From: an uncultured Desulfuromonadales bacterium
GTDB lineage: Bacteria > Desulfobacterota > Desulfuromonadia > Desulfuromonadales > Geopsychrobacteraceae
Reading direction: 5' to 3'
Assembly: GCA_945787335.1 (NCBI GenBank)
Contig: CALZHR010000021.1
Coordinates: 1-63,131, forward strand
DNA: 63,131 nt
The translations under genes and the position numbers were made by a program. The notes beneath the pieces are model-generated. The model did no database searches, had not been told where the DNA came from, and saw nothing but the letters and a program-made list of their open reading frames with translations. Below, piece after piece: positions 15,449 to 24,240 of the stretch (position 1 is its first letter; every line of letters begins with the position of its first letter).

Positions 15449-18399
15449 CACTCAGGCTCCTGCGGAATTATTGCCAGATCCACGTCGGTTGTATGCGACG
15501 TCACCGCGGCATCGAGTCCGGCCAGGAACAGGTCGTTTTTCACCCGCTTGCTCTCCAGCAACGGGCGGATCTGGAACAGCACGAACTGACCATCCAGAAA
15601 GCCGAACTCGATGTCGGCCGGTTTGCTCTGTCCCTGGTCATCCTGCAGGCTCGGGAAGCGGGCCGGGAGCAGCCCGGCCATCTTGCGCAGCTGGGCGATT
15701 TCAGGCTCCGTCACCAGCTGCTCCGGTGCATCTGCCGACACTTTCTGGACGCCGCCGGTCGGCACCAGAATCCGTTTTTCCGCCGCGCTCGCCTGAGCGA
15801 GCAGGCGGGACTCACCGCTGCGCACGTCAATCAAGATTTCTTCCGCCCGCTGGCCGTTGACCGCGCCGCCGACCCCTTCGTTGGTGGCGACATGCAACAG
15901 GTTCCGGTCACCACTGACCAGGTCGGCAGTCGCCATCACTCCCGACTTGTCCGCCGGTACGCTGAGCATCAGCAGCACCGAGGCATAGACATGCTCCGGG
16001 TCGCGCATATGCGCCTGCCGCCAGCTGAAGGCGCGCTGGCTGAAGGGGGACGCCCAGACCTTGCGGATAGCGGTGACGATGTTATCGAAACCGACCACAT
16101 GCGGGACGGTCTTGTTCAACCCGGCGCCGGTGAAGTTCGGCAGGTCTTCGACGTTGGTGTCACTGCGGACAAAGACCCCGAAGCTGCCGGGGGCGCCGAA
16201 CTCGGCGGCCAGCTTTTCGCGCAGTTCGCTAAGGAAGCTCTGCGGCAGGGGGGCGGTTTCGATCTGCTGCTGCAGCTGGGCGAGGAATTCGCTGGTCTGT
16301 ATCTCCCTGGTCGCGGGGTCGGCGATCCTTCCCAGGCGATAATAGTTGGCCCGCATCCACTCGAACAGGCTTTGGCCGTCCGGGGCCTGCGTCCGGTCTA
16401 GCAGCTGGCGGAAACGGCCGAAGGGGATCACCAGCGCGTCCGGGATCAGCCCGGCGTAGAGTTGTTTCAACTCCCCCAGATTGGCTCCCTTCGGGCCGGC
16501 AATCCGCCCGGAATCGGCGGCGCTGATCTGCGTCAGGTTGAGAATTTCGGTCTGCTCCAGGGCGAGTTTGTCCAGGTCGGGATCGATCAGAAAGTCGCTG
16601 CCGGTCTGTTGCCGGTTGAAATGCTGCTGCCAGGCGGCGGAGTCTTCTTCAATCCGCACCACCCCGCCCGGGCTGACCGCCAGCACGATCACTTGACCGG
16701 CCTGTTCGGCCAGTTGCGGCAGCAGCTGTTCGCTGACCGCCAGGTTCGGAATGCCGAGGTTGCGGGCCAGCAGCTGGATGTGTGACAGGGTGTTGCCGGC
16801 GCCGCGGGTCAAAATACCGGCGACCGGCGGCAGCTCGGCCACGGTTTCCGGCAGCAGGTAGATGCCGTCGGGCCGGTACGGGTGATTATGGGGATCGCTG
16901 ACCAGCTCCAGCCGGCCGCGCGCCAGTCCCGGGTTGAGCGGCTGCAGGCCGGCGGTGCTGCGGCCAAACAGCTGATGGTCGACCCCGCGCAGGCGCTGGC
17001 TGTCCTGCTGCAGGCTGTCGATCAACAGGGTAATCGGCAGCAGCGGGCTGGCGCGCAGGCGCTCCTGAAGAAAGCTGTTGAATTTCGGATCAAGCCGGGC
17101 CAGGTGACTGATGCTCTCATCGAAGTGATAGCGCAGGCTGTTTTCCACCCAGCGGCTGAGGCGGCTGAGCTGGTCGAGCTCGCGCTGGTAAACGTAGCTC
17201 GGCAGCGGCCTTTGCAGCAGCTTTTCGATCGCCTGCAGCTGGCTGGCCCACTGCCGGTCGGAGAGGAAGCCGATCCCGTAGAGGGCGTTTAGGCCCTGTT
17301 CGATCCAGGCCAGCCGCTGCCGTCGACTGGCTTTCGGCAGTTGACTGACCAGCAGATTGGCGCTGCTGTAGAATTCATGCTCCAGGTCGAGGCTCAGGTC
17401 GAGCCAGTTCAGCTTCTGCCGGTTACCGACCGCCCGGGACAGTTCGCTGCGACTGCGGAACAGCAGTCGGCTGGCGCGGGAGAAACGGATGCTGGCGGAG
17501 AGCTCTGCCGCCGCGCCGTCCTCGCGTCTGACCAGCCCCTTGGCCAGGCGCGGGTCGCGGCTGATGCCCAGCTGATAGGCCTGATTGAGCGGGTCGCTGT
17601 GCGGTTTGGTGACCTGCTCGATCAGCTCGACCAGTTCCAGGTACTCCTCCTGCAAGTCTTCCGAGCCCAGTTCGGCATGGCGGCGCACCCGGTCGGCGTC
17701 GGCCGGGTCGGGCCGGGTGTGCAGCTTGATCCGCAGCTGCGTGAAGGTCGGGTCGAACTCTTCTATCTCCAGGGCCAACTGGCGCATTTCGAGCAGCGGG
17801 GCGTGCTGGCGGCCGTGCGGCAGCAGGCGGACCGCTTCGCGCAGCAGCAGGAAATCTTTTTCCATTATCTGCGGTTGTTCGAGCAGGCCGAGCAGCAGCG
17901 CCTCGCCGTGCCAGTTTTCGTCCTCGGCCTGCAGGGCGCCGCGGTAGTAGCGCGCCCGGCGGAACAGCCAGCCGTCGTCGGCGTCGATCAGGAACTGTTC
18001 GAGCATGATCTGCTTAAGCTGTTGCGGCCAGTCGGCCCGGGTGTAGAAGCTCTCCGACCAGAGATCGGCCAGCAGGGTGGCGACCAGGTAGTTGTGCTGG
18101 CGCAGCAGCTTGACCCGGTCGGTCCACTCCCCATGCTGGACCCCGCCGCCAAGCTCACTGCAGGCATAGGCCTTGGGCGGCAGGATGCTGCCGTCGTTAC
18201 AGAACCAGCGGATCCGTTTGAACGGACCGCGCGGGCTCTTTTTTATCTGCTCGATCCAGCTGCGCAGGGTTTCGCTGTCGGGCAGTGGGAGCCGCTCTGC
18301 GGCAGGCGGTGGAGGGTCGACAGCAGTTTGTGCGAGCGATGGTTGCCAGGTGATAAGGAGGCACAGGAGCAGGGCGAAAGCGGTTTTGGTGGGTGTCAT
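15448..18399 (-). CDS. Exported dikinase: phosphohistidine domain followed by PPDK-type ATP-grasp (GWD-like order)
   Basis: A 983-residue protein with a strong signal peptide (MTPTKTAFALLLCLLITWQ, cleavage near SLA-QT). Residues about 30-500 are helical and unrecognised. A swivelling phosphohistidine domain (about 505-625) holds the likely phospho-acceptor H540 in NTLSHIQLLARNLGIP. A PEP/pyruvate-binding ATP-grasp domain (about 645-960) follows, with GPKGANLGEL, VRSDTNVEDLPNFTG, SGVMATADL and the terminal IEFGFLDGQFVLFQIRP, all close to active homologues. PpsA and PPDK have the ATP-grasp domain first; this reversed order is that of plant glucan, water dikinase. GGAGG precedes the ATG. The substrate is unknown. 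An exported ATP-using enzyme is odd, since the periplasm lacks ATP; the nucleotide carrier at 12000 may be the answer. Confidence 0.8.
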   Translation of the reverse strand: MTPTKTAFALLLCLLITWQPSLAQTAVDPPPPAAERLPLPDSETLRSWIEQIKKSPRGPFKRIRWFCNDGSILPPKAYACSELGGGVQHGEWTDRVKLLRQHNYLVATLLADLWSESFYTRADWPQQLKQIMLEQFLIDADDGWLFRRARYYRGALQAEDENWHGEALLLGLLEQPQIMEKDFLLLREAVRLLPHGRQHAPLLEMRQLALEIEEFDPTFTQLRIKLHTRPDPADADRVRRHAELGSEDLQEEYLELVELIEQVTKPHSDPLNQAYQLGISRDPRLAKGLVRREDGAAAELSASIRFSRASRLLFRSRSELSRAVGNRQKLNWLDLSLDLEHEFYSSANLLVSQLPKASRRQRLAWIEQGLNALYGIGFLSDRQWASQLQAIEKLLQRPLPSYVYQRELDQLSRLSRWVENSLRYHFDESISHLARLDPKFNSFLQERLRASPLLPITLLIDSLQQDSQRLRGVDHQLFGRSTAGLQPLNPGLARGRLELVSDPHNHPYRPDGIYLLPETVAELPPVAGILTRGAGNTLSHIQLLARNLGIPNLAVSEQLLPQLAEQAGQVIVLAVSPGGVVRIEEDSAAWQQHFNRQQTGSDFLIDPDLDKLALEQTEILNLTQISAADSGRIAGPKGANLGELKQLYAGLIPDALVIPFGRFRQLLDRTQAPDGQSLFEWMRANYYRLGRIADPATREIQTSEFLAQLQQQIETAPLPQSFLSELREKLAAEFGAPGSFGVFVRSDTNVEDLPNFTGAGLNKTVPHVVGFDNIVTAIRKVWASPFSQRAFSWRQAHMRDPEHVYASVLLMLSVPADKSGVMATADLVSGDRNLLHVATNEGVGGAVNGQRAEEILIDVRSGESRLLAQASAAEKRILVPTGGVQKVSADAPEQLVTEPEIAQLRKMAGLLPARFPSLQDDQGQSKPADIEFGFLDGQFVLFQIRPLLESKRVKNDLFLAGLDAAVTSHTTDVDLAIIPQEPE

Positions 18400-18476
18400 C
18401 CAGACGTCCTCCTTGGGCTGGGTCGTCAGTCTAGTTTAGCAAAGAAACCGACCAGATAAGACTGCCGGACTAAAGT

Positions 18477-19271
18477 TTATCCGGACAACTGTTTCGGCAG
18501 CAGCCAGCTGAGCAGAAACAGACCGCAGGCGGCGACCACGATCGAGGGTCCGGCCGGGGTGTCCCAGCGGAAGGAGCCGTAGAGCCCGCCGCCGACCGCC
18601 AGGCAGCCGATCAGGCTGGCCAGCAGCGCCATCAGCTCCGGGGTTCTGGCGAAGCGGCGGGCGGTGGCGGCCGGGATGATCAACAGCGAGGTGACCAGCA
18701 GCAGCCCGACCACCTTCATCATCACCGCCACGCTCAGGGCGATCAGCGCGAGAAAGGCCCAGTTGATTCGATCGACCGGCACCCCTTCGACCCGCGCCAG
18801 GTCTTCGTGGATGGTGATCGCCAGCAGCGGCTTCCAGAGCCAGAGCAGCCCGGTCAGCGCCAGTCCGCCGCCGGCGAAGATCCAGCCGAGATCGGCCGTG
18901 CCGATGGCGAGGATGTCGCCGAACAGGTAGGCGAGCAGGTCGACGCGGATCCCCTCCATGAACGCCAGCGCCACCAGCCCGACGGAGAGCGCCCCGTGGG
19001 AGAAGATGCCGAGCAGGGTGTCGCTGGACAAAAGCTTTTGCCGCTGACCGAAGAACAGCAGCACCGCCAGCAACTGGCAGATCAGCAGGATGCCGAAGGT
19101 CAGGTTGAGCTGCAGCAGGAAGCCGAAGGCCACGCCGAGCAGCGCCGAGTGGGCCAGGGTGTCGCCGAAATAGGCCAGCCGCCGCCAGACGACGAAGGAA
19201 CCGAAGGGCCCGGCCACCAGGGCGACGCCGAGGCCGCCAAGCAGGGCGCGCAGCAGGAAATCATCGATCAT
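18477..19271 (-). CDS. znuB: Zinc ABC transporter permease ZnuB
   Basis: A 264-residue inner-membrane protein with about eight helices and the ABC-3 family signature ([15 protein letters not shown], and [18 protein letters not shown]-type segment near residue 190). It forms the channel of the high-affinity zinc importer with ZnuC and ZnuA. The start codon overlaps the znuC stop by four bases (ATGA), so translation is coupled. Controlled through the Zur box upstream of zur. Confidence 0.92.
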   Translation of the reverse strand: MIDDFLLRALLGGLGVALVAGPFGSFVVWRRLAYFGDTLAHSALLGVAFGFLLQLNLTFGILLICQLLAVLLFFGQRQKLLSSDTLLGIFSHGALSVGLVALAFMEGIRVDLLAYLFGDILAIGTADLGWIFAGGGLALTGLLWLWKPLLAITIHEDLARVEGVPVDRINWAFLALIALSVAVMMKVVGLLLVTSLLIIPAATARRFARTPELMALLASLIGCLAVGGGLYGSFRWDTPAGPSIVVAACGLFLLSWLLPKQLSG

Positions 19272-20017
19272 TGGCAGGCTCCATGCTCAGCCGGATCATC
19301 GTGGCGATGGCTGCGGTCGTGGCTGTAGACCGCCAGGTGCTGCACTGCCAGCGGCCCGAACAGCTCCAGGTAAGCCGGGTCGTTGGTGACCGCCTCCGGG
19401 GTGCCGCTGCAGCAGATGTGGCGGTTCAGGCAGAGCACCCGGTCGGTGGCGGCCATCACCAGGTGCAGGTCGTGGGAGACCATCATTACCGCGCAGTTGC
19501 GCCGTTCGCGGATGCGGGTGATCAGCTGGTAGAGCTCGACCTGACCATGGACGTCGACCCCCTGAACCGGCTCGTCCAGCACCAGCAGGTCGGGATCGCG
19601 CATCAGCGCCCGGGCCAGCAGCACCCGCTGCAGCTCGCCTCCGGAGATGTTCTGCAGCGGCGCATCGATCACCTCGGCCGCGCCGACTTCTTTCAGCAGC
19701 GGCAGGATCCGCTCAGTTTTTTTCCTGCCGGCCATGCTCAAAAAGCGCCGGACGGTCAAGGGAAAGGTCGGGTCGATATGCAGCCGCTGCGGCATGTAGC
19801 CGATATGCAGCCCCGGCCGGCGGTAGACGGTTCCGGAGCTGGCCGGCAGCAGCCCGAGGGCGATCCGCACCAGGGTGGTCTTGCCGGCGCCGTTCGGGCC
19901 GATGATGGTGAGGATCTCCCCGGCCTTGAGCTGCAGGTTGATCTGCTGCAGCAGCTGGCGCGCCCCTTGGAACTGGTTGATATCGGTGAGCTCGAGAAGA
20001 TAATCGCTGCCGTCCAT
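19268..20017 (-). CDS. znuC: Zinc ABC transporter ATPase ZnuC
   Basis: A 249-residue ABC ATPase with intact Walker A (GPNGAGKTT), signature ([14 protein letters not shown]), Walker B ([12 protein letters not shown]) and the switch histidine (MVSHDLH). It powers zinc uptake through ZnuB. The ATG at 20017 is preferred over a GTG seven codons earlier because AAGGGG precedes it and it avoids overlap with zur. It lies 11 bases after the zur stop, giving the operon zur-znuC-znuB. Confidence 0.92.
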   Translation of the reverse strand: MDGSDYLLELTDINQFQGARQLLQQINLQLKAGEILTIIGPNGAGKTTLVRIALGLLPASSGTVYRRPGLHIGYMPQRLHIDPTFPLTVRRFLSMAGRKKTERILPLLKEVGAAEVIDAPLQNISGGELQRVLLARALMRDPDLLVLDEPVQGVDVHGQVELYQLITRIRERRNCAVMMVSHDLHLVMAATDRVLCLNRHICCSGTPEAVTNDPAYLELFGPLAVQHLAVYSHDRSHRHDDPAEHGACQ

Positions 20018-20028
20018 GCCCGCCCCTT

Positions 20029-20508
20029 TCAACGACACCTGGGGCAGAGCCCCATGATTTCGACGGTGTGCCGGCGCGGCGTGAAGCCGGAGCTGGCGGC
20101 GCTCTGTGCGATGGCACTGGTGATCGCCGGCACGTCGAGTTCGGCGAGGGACCGGCAGGACTCGCAGATCAGGAACTGGCCGTCGTGCGGCTCCCCCGGG
20201 TGGGCGCAGCCGATGTAGGCGTTGAGCGAGGCGATGCGGTGCACCAGCCCCATCTGCTGGAGGAAGTCGAGGGCCCGGTAGACGGTGGGCGGAGCAGTGC
20301 GGCCATCCTGCTGCAGCAGTTCCAGCAGTTCGTAGGCGCCGACTGGTTTATGCTGCTGCCAGACCAGCTCGAGGACCCGGCGGCGGATGCTGGTAAAACG
20401 CTGCCGCTGCCGCTGGCAGAGCGCCTCGGCGCTGGCGAGCGCCTCGTCGATGCAGCTCTGGTGGTGCGGTTCCGGGCAGCTGAACGGGTTGGGCAAGGGT
20501 TCGGGCAT
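20029..20508 (-). CDS. zur: Zinc uptake regulator Zur (Fur family)
   Basis: A 159-residue Fur-family repressor: winged-helix DNA-binding half ([18 protein letters not shown]) and a C-terminal metal-binding half with CX2C pairs (CESC and terminal CPRC) for the structural zinc. Assignment to Zur rather than Fur rests on its place at the head of znuCB, opposite znuA, with a Zur-type box between. GGAGA lies eight bases before the ATG. It should repress both directions when zinc is ample. Confidence 0.9.
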   Translation of the reverse strand: MPEPLPNPFSCPEPHHQSCIDEALASAEALCQRQRQRFTSIRRRVLELVWQQHKPVGAYELLELLQQDGRTAPPTVYRALDFLQQMGLVHRIASLNAYIGCAHPGEPHDGQFLICESCRSLAELDVPAITSAIAQSAASSGFTPRRHTVEIMGLCPRCR

Positions 20509-20538
20509 AAATTGTCTCCGGGAGACTTGAATTATGAT

Positions 20539-20558
20539 AATGTTATATTATAACGTTT
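20539..20558. promoter_or_regulatory. Zur box between zur and znuA
   Basis: AATGTTATATTATAACGTTT contains the perfect palindrome GTTATA-T-TATAAC and matches the known enterobacterial Zur consensus (TGTTATANTATAACA) at nearly every position. It sits between the divergent zur and znuA start codons and could control both. Confidence 0.88.
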
Positions 20559-20599
20559 TAGAAGACGACGTCAAATTCATGCTTACGGAGTTTCAGCTG

Positions 20600-21514
20600 A
20601 TGAGAAAATCCCTTTGTCTCGGCCTGTTTTTCCTGCTGTCTGCCGGCAGCGCCTGGGGTGCGCCGCGGGTGGTGGTCAGCATCAAGCCGATCCACGCCCT
20701 GGTGGCGGGGGTGATGCGCGGTGTCGGTGAGCCGCAGCTGCTGATCGAGGGGGGCGGCTCGCCGCACGGCTATGTGCTGCGTCCTTCCGAAGCACGGGCC
20801 CTGTCTCAGGCCGAGCTGATCATCTGGGTCGGCCCGCAGCTGGAGAGCTTTCTGCAGAAGCCGTTGCAGACTTTGGGGCGTTCCGCGCGGCAGCTGGAGC
20901 TGGCCGAGGTGCTGAAACCTCAGCTGCTGCCGCTGCGGGAAAATGGCCATTGGGACGAGCACGAGGAGCACGCTGGCGAAGGGGAGCATGGCCATCCGCT
21001 GGCCGGCAACCCGCATTTCTGGCTCGATCCGCTGCTGGCGCAACGGGTGGCCATTGAGGTCGCGACCTTGCTCGGCGCGCTCGACCCGCCGCAGCGGGAG
21101 GTCTATCAGCGCAACGCCGAGCGGCTGCAGCAGCGGCTGACCGAGCTGCACAGCCAGTTGCAGCGGCGGCTGGCCCCGGTCGGGGAGATCCCCTACCTGG
21201 TGTTTCACGACGCCTACCCGTACTTCGAAAAGGCGTACGGGCTGCGGGCGATCGGTTCGATCAGCCTCAATCCGGAGCGCAAGCCGGGCGCCCGGCGGAT
21301 TCTGCAGATGCGCGAGAAGATCAGGCAGCTGCAGGCGCGCTGCGTGTTCAGCGAACCGCAGTTCGAGCCGCGCCTGGTGGCGACGATTATCGAAGGGACC
21401 GGCGCGCGGACCGGCGTGCTCGATCCGCTCGGCGCCGACCTGCCGGCCGGGGAGGAGAGCTATTTTCTATTGCTGAACCGCTTGGCGGACAACCTGCTGG
21501 AGGGGTTGCGTTGA
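20600..21514 (+). CDS. znuA: Zinc ABC transporter substrate-binding protein ZnuA
   Basis: A 304-residue periplasmic protein with a signal peptide (MRKSLCLGLFFLLSAGSAWG). The flexible His/Glu-rich loop typical of ZnuA is at about 117-134 (HWDEHEEHAGEGEHGH), and zinc-binding histidines occur in NPHFWLDP and the FHDAYPYF segment. It captures Zn2+ for ZnuBC. ATGs further upstream in frame would extend past the signal peptide; the chosen start has ACGGAG nine bases before it. Confidence 0.92.
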   Translation: MRKSLCLGLFFLLSAGSAWGAPRVVVSIKPIHALVAGVMRGVGEPQLLIEGGGSPHGYVLRPSEARALSQAELIIWVGPQLESFLQKPLQTLGRSARQLELAEVLKPQLLPLRENGHWDEHEEHAGEGEHGHPLAGNPHFWLDPLLAQRVAIEVATLLGALDPPQREVYQRNAERLQQRLTELHSQLQRRLAPVGEIPYLVFHDAYPYFEKAYGLRAIGSISLNPERKPGARRILQMREKIRQLQARCVFSEPQFEPRLVATIIEGTGARTGVLDPLGADLPAGEESYFLLLNRLADNLLEGLR

Positions 21515-21532
21515 GGGGATGCCGGCGTCAGG

Positions 21533-22471
21533 TCAGTTTTCCTGCGCCGGAGCTGCCGCGGTGATTTCACTCTGCAGGCGGACGAGGTCATCCTGAAGCG
21601 TTGCGGAATCAGCGCTGCGAGCCGAAGACTGTGCCGCGTCGAGCAGCTGCTGCGCCAGTTGGAGCCGCTCCTGGCTGAACGCGGAGCGGGCCGCGCGGTA
21701 GAGGCGGTCGGCGGCCAGCTGCGGGTTGCCGGCGCGCTGGTAGGCGTCACCGGCGTTCTGCAGGGCACTCACCAGCTGCCGGTACTGGCGGGCTTCGCGC
21801 AAGGCTGAGGTCTGCAGGTCGTACGCTGCTGCGGCCTGCCGGTAATTCGCCCGCAGCTGGGCGATGCAGCCGCGCAATTCCGCCAGGCTGGCCACCAGGG
21901 TCGGATGGGGCGCTTTACTGCACAGCTCCGTCGCCGCCTGCAGCTGCTGATCCGCAAGCCTGGTTTGCCCCGCCTCGCAGGCCAGCTGACCTTTAAGCAG
22001 CAGGGCTTGCGGACGGAGACGACCTTCATCCTGAGGCAACTGCCGCAGCAGCTCGTCGGTGAGCCTGGCGGACTGCGCGTCAGCACCCTGCCAGCGGGCC
22101 AGCTGCGCCTCCAGCAGCAGAATTTCACTCAGGTCATCTGCCGTTCGCCGGGTATCGCTCTTCGCTTGCCGCAGGGCGCTATCGGCGCCGCCGAAATCGC
22201 CCAGTTGAATCCGGGACGCCGCCAGGTTGAAGGCGGCGTCCGCGCTCTGCGCGGCATGGTCCATCTGCCGGGCGCGCTGCAGGGCCTGGTTGAACAGCCT
22301 TTCGGCGAGCTGGTATTGCCCCTGCGAATAGGCGTCGAGGCCGGTCTGCATGCCGCTGGACCACTGCCGATCGATCGGCTCGGCGGCTGGCTGCGGAGAA
22401 CTGCCGGCGCAGCCCGTCAGCAGCAGAATCAACAGGCCGAAGATACTCTGCGTTCCCGCCGAAATTTTCAT
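21533..22471 (-). CDS. TPR-type lipoprotein at the end of the Mla-like operon
   Basis: A 312-residue lipoprotein: signal and lipobox LLTGC give the acylated Cys at 21. The rest is alpha-helical, rich in Ala, Gln and Leu, with tetratricopeptide-like repeats (for example YSQGQYQLAERLFNQALQRA and later AGDAYQRAGNPQLAADRLY). The start overlaps the mlaD stop by four bases (ATGA). Outer-membrane or periplasmic partner of the MCE system is a reasonable inference, replacing the usual MlaB/MlaC genes, which are not seen. Confidence 0.75.
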   Translation of the reverse strand: MKISAGTQSIFGLLILLLTGCAGSSPQPAAEPIDRQWSSGMQTGLDAYSQGQYQLAERLFNQALQRARQMDHAAQSADAAFNLAASRIQLGDFGGADSALRQAKSDTRRTADDLSEILLLEAQLARWQGADAQSARLTDELLRQLPQDEGRLRPQALLLKGQLACEAGQTRLADQQLQAATELCSKAPHPTLVASLAELRGCIAQLRANYRQAAAAYDLQTSALREARQYRQLVSALQNAGDAYQRAGNPQLAADRLYRAARSAFSQERLQLAQQLLDAAQSSARSADSATLQDDLVRLQSEITAAAPAQEN

Positions 22472-23496
22472 GGCTGCCGCCTTTCGCCACCGATCTCCTC
22501 CAGTGGGATCCGCATCCGGTCATCCGGTTCTGCGACATAGTCACGCACCAGCCAGTGCCGTTGCAGCCCTTTGGTCAGCCGCTCGATCTCGCGCAGGGTG
22601 GTCTGGGTCTGCAGCAGCAGGCCGGGCAGGGCGCTGATTTCGCTGCTGAGCTCGCGGCTGGCCTGCGGCAGCGGCGCGGTGGCCTGCTGGAGGTTGCCGA
22701 GCACCGTGCCGGTCTGCTCCATCAGGCCTGTGAGCGGTTGCAGTTGCTGGTCGAAGTTGTCCGCCGCCTGGCCGAGCTTGCTGCCGGTCTGCTGGGCGGT
22801 CTGCAGGACGCTCTGCAGCTGGTCGAGGGACGCCTGCAGCGTGTTCAGGGTGCCGAGCAGATCCTGCGCCAGAGTCTGGTCGTTGAGCAGCATCGGCAGG
22901 GCGCCATTGCCGCTCTCCAGGGTGTCGGCGATCCGATTCGCCTTGGCCAGCAGGGTCTGCACCGGACCTTGGGGATCGCGCAGTTCGGCGGCCAGCTGGG
23001 TATACTCCTGCAAGGTCGGCAGGGTGGCGCTTTCGACGCTGGCGAGGATTTCAGTGATCACGGTTTTCAGGTCCGGCTCTGCCGTGGCGGACAGCACCGG
23101 TCGATCCAGAGGAACCTCAGCGCCCTTGCCGCGGGTGATCTCGAGGAAAATCCCGCCGACCAGGCTGATGGCGTGGCGGATGACCACCTTGGAATCGCTG
23201 CGGATGAACTGGTAAAAGCCGGGTTCGATGCGCAGCTCGGCGATCATCCGCTCCTGTGGGTCGATGTAGATCCGCTGCACCTGCCCGGCGATGGTGCCGA
23301 GGATCTCCACGTCGTCCTCCTCGCGCAGGCCGCGGGCGCCTTCTTCCGGCAACAGGATCAGCAGCTGGTGATCGGGGGAAAACCAGCGCTGGGCCCCGGC
23401 GACAAAAAACAGTCCGACCAGGGTCAGCACGACTCCGGCGATGACAAAGGTTCCGGTCAGTTGGTTCACGTAGCGAAGCTTTGCGCCTCTTTGCAT
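22468..23496 (-). CDS. mlaD: MlaD/MCE family substrate-binding protein
   Basis: A 342-residue protein with one N-terminal membrane anchor (about residues 13-31) and one MCE domain (about 38-115, with GLREEDDVEILGTIAGQV), followed by a long helical, Gln/Leu-rich tail (150-320) that probably forms the coiled hexameric tube seen in longer MCE proteins. It should bind phospholipid between the membranes as part of an Mla-type ABC system with the permease at 24241. Confidence 0.87.
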   Translation of the reverse strand: MQRGAKLRYVNQLTGTFVIAGVVLTLVGLFFVAGAQRWFSPDHQLLILLPEEGARGLREEDDVEILGTIAGQVQRIYIDPQERMIAELRIEPGFYQFIRSDSKVVIRHAISLVGGIFLEITRGKGAEVPLDRPVLSATAEPDLKTVITEILASVESATLPTLQEYTQLAAELRDPQGPVQTLLAKANRIADTLESGNGALPMLLNDQTLAQDLLGTLNTLQASLDQLQSVLQTAQQTGSKLGQAADNFDQQLQPLTGLMEQTGTVLGNLQQATAPLPQASRELSSEISALPGLLLQTQTTLREIERLTKGLQRHWLVRDYVAEPDDRMRIPLEEIGGERRQP

Positions 23497-23505
23497 GGTT
23501 TGATT

Positions 23506-24222
23506 TCACTCCTCGCGGTTCAGTTGCATGCGTGAGCCGAACATGGTGCCGCGCAGGCTGGGGTTGAGGGCCGGTTCCTCCCAGACTTCCGCGTCATAGG
23601 TGGTCCAGATGACCGCGGCCCCTTTGCTGCGCGCGCTCTGCAGAGCGTTCAGCAGCGGCGGCATGATCTCCGGGTAAAGAAAGCGGGTCGGCCGTTCCAG
23701 TATGATCAGCTCCGGGTTGCCGAGAAAAGCCCGGACCAGGGCCGCCCGGTCGAGATCGTCGGCCCGGGCTTTGGTCGGCTCGCCGAGGGGCAGCCCGGGC
23801 AGGCCGAAAAAGCGTGCCAGGGCTGCCGCTTCCGCTTCGATTTCGGTGCGCGGATGCTGACTGTGATGTTGCTGTGCCAGGCAGATGTTGGCATCGATCG
23901 GCAGCGCCGTGTACCAGGCCTGAGCGACGAAAAAACGCCCGCAGCGGCCGCGCTGCTGCGCTGCCCGCGGTGCCGAAAGCCGCTGCCAGTTGCTGCCGTT
24001 GAACCGCACCTGCCCCTCGCGGGGCTCGATCAGGCCGAGCGCCAGATCGGCCAGCGGGGTGTTCAGGTGGCCGCGCTCCAGGCGGACCAGCAGCAGCTCG
24101 CCTGGCTGCAGGGCGAAATCGATCCCCCAGAGCGGCACGTCGTAGTCCGGGTCCGGGTCGGTGGAGACCTTGCACAGTTCCAGTCTTGGGGGCAAGGCCG
24201 AGCTGCTTTGGTTGCTGGTCAT
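23506..24222 (-). CDS. Degenerate ABC ATPase-like protein of the Mla-like operon
   Basis: A 238-residue protein with the overall layout of an ABC ATPase and the gene position of mlaF, but with ruined motifs. Where Walker A should be it reads LVRLERGHLNTPLADLALGL, without GxxGxGK[ST]. The signature region is ARADDLDRAALVRAFL instead of LSGGQ. Walker B is LIILERPTRFL, lacking the DE pair. The Q-loop region (FFVAQAW) and the spacing are kept. The reading frame is clean, so this looks like a maintained, non-hydrolysing homologue rather than a decaying pseudogene. A regulatory or structural role, or a separate ATPase encoded elsewhere, would follow. Confidence 0.72.
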   Translation of the reverse strand: MTSNQSSSALPPRLELCKVSTDPDPDYDVPLWGIDFALQPGELLLVRLERGHLNTPLADLALGLIEPREGQVRFNGSNWQRLSAPRAAQQRGRCGRFFVAQAWYTALPIDANICLAQQHHSQHPRTEIEAEAAALARFFGLPGLPLGEPTKARADDLDRAALVRAFLGNPELIILERPTRFLYPEIMPPLLNALQSARSKGAAVIWTTYDAEVWEEPALNPSLRGTMFGSRMQLNREE

Positions 24223-24240
24223 CGCGGCAATCGTTTCCCT

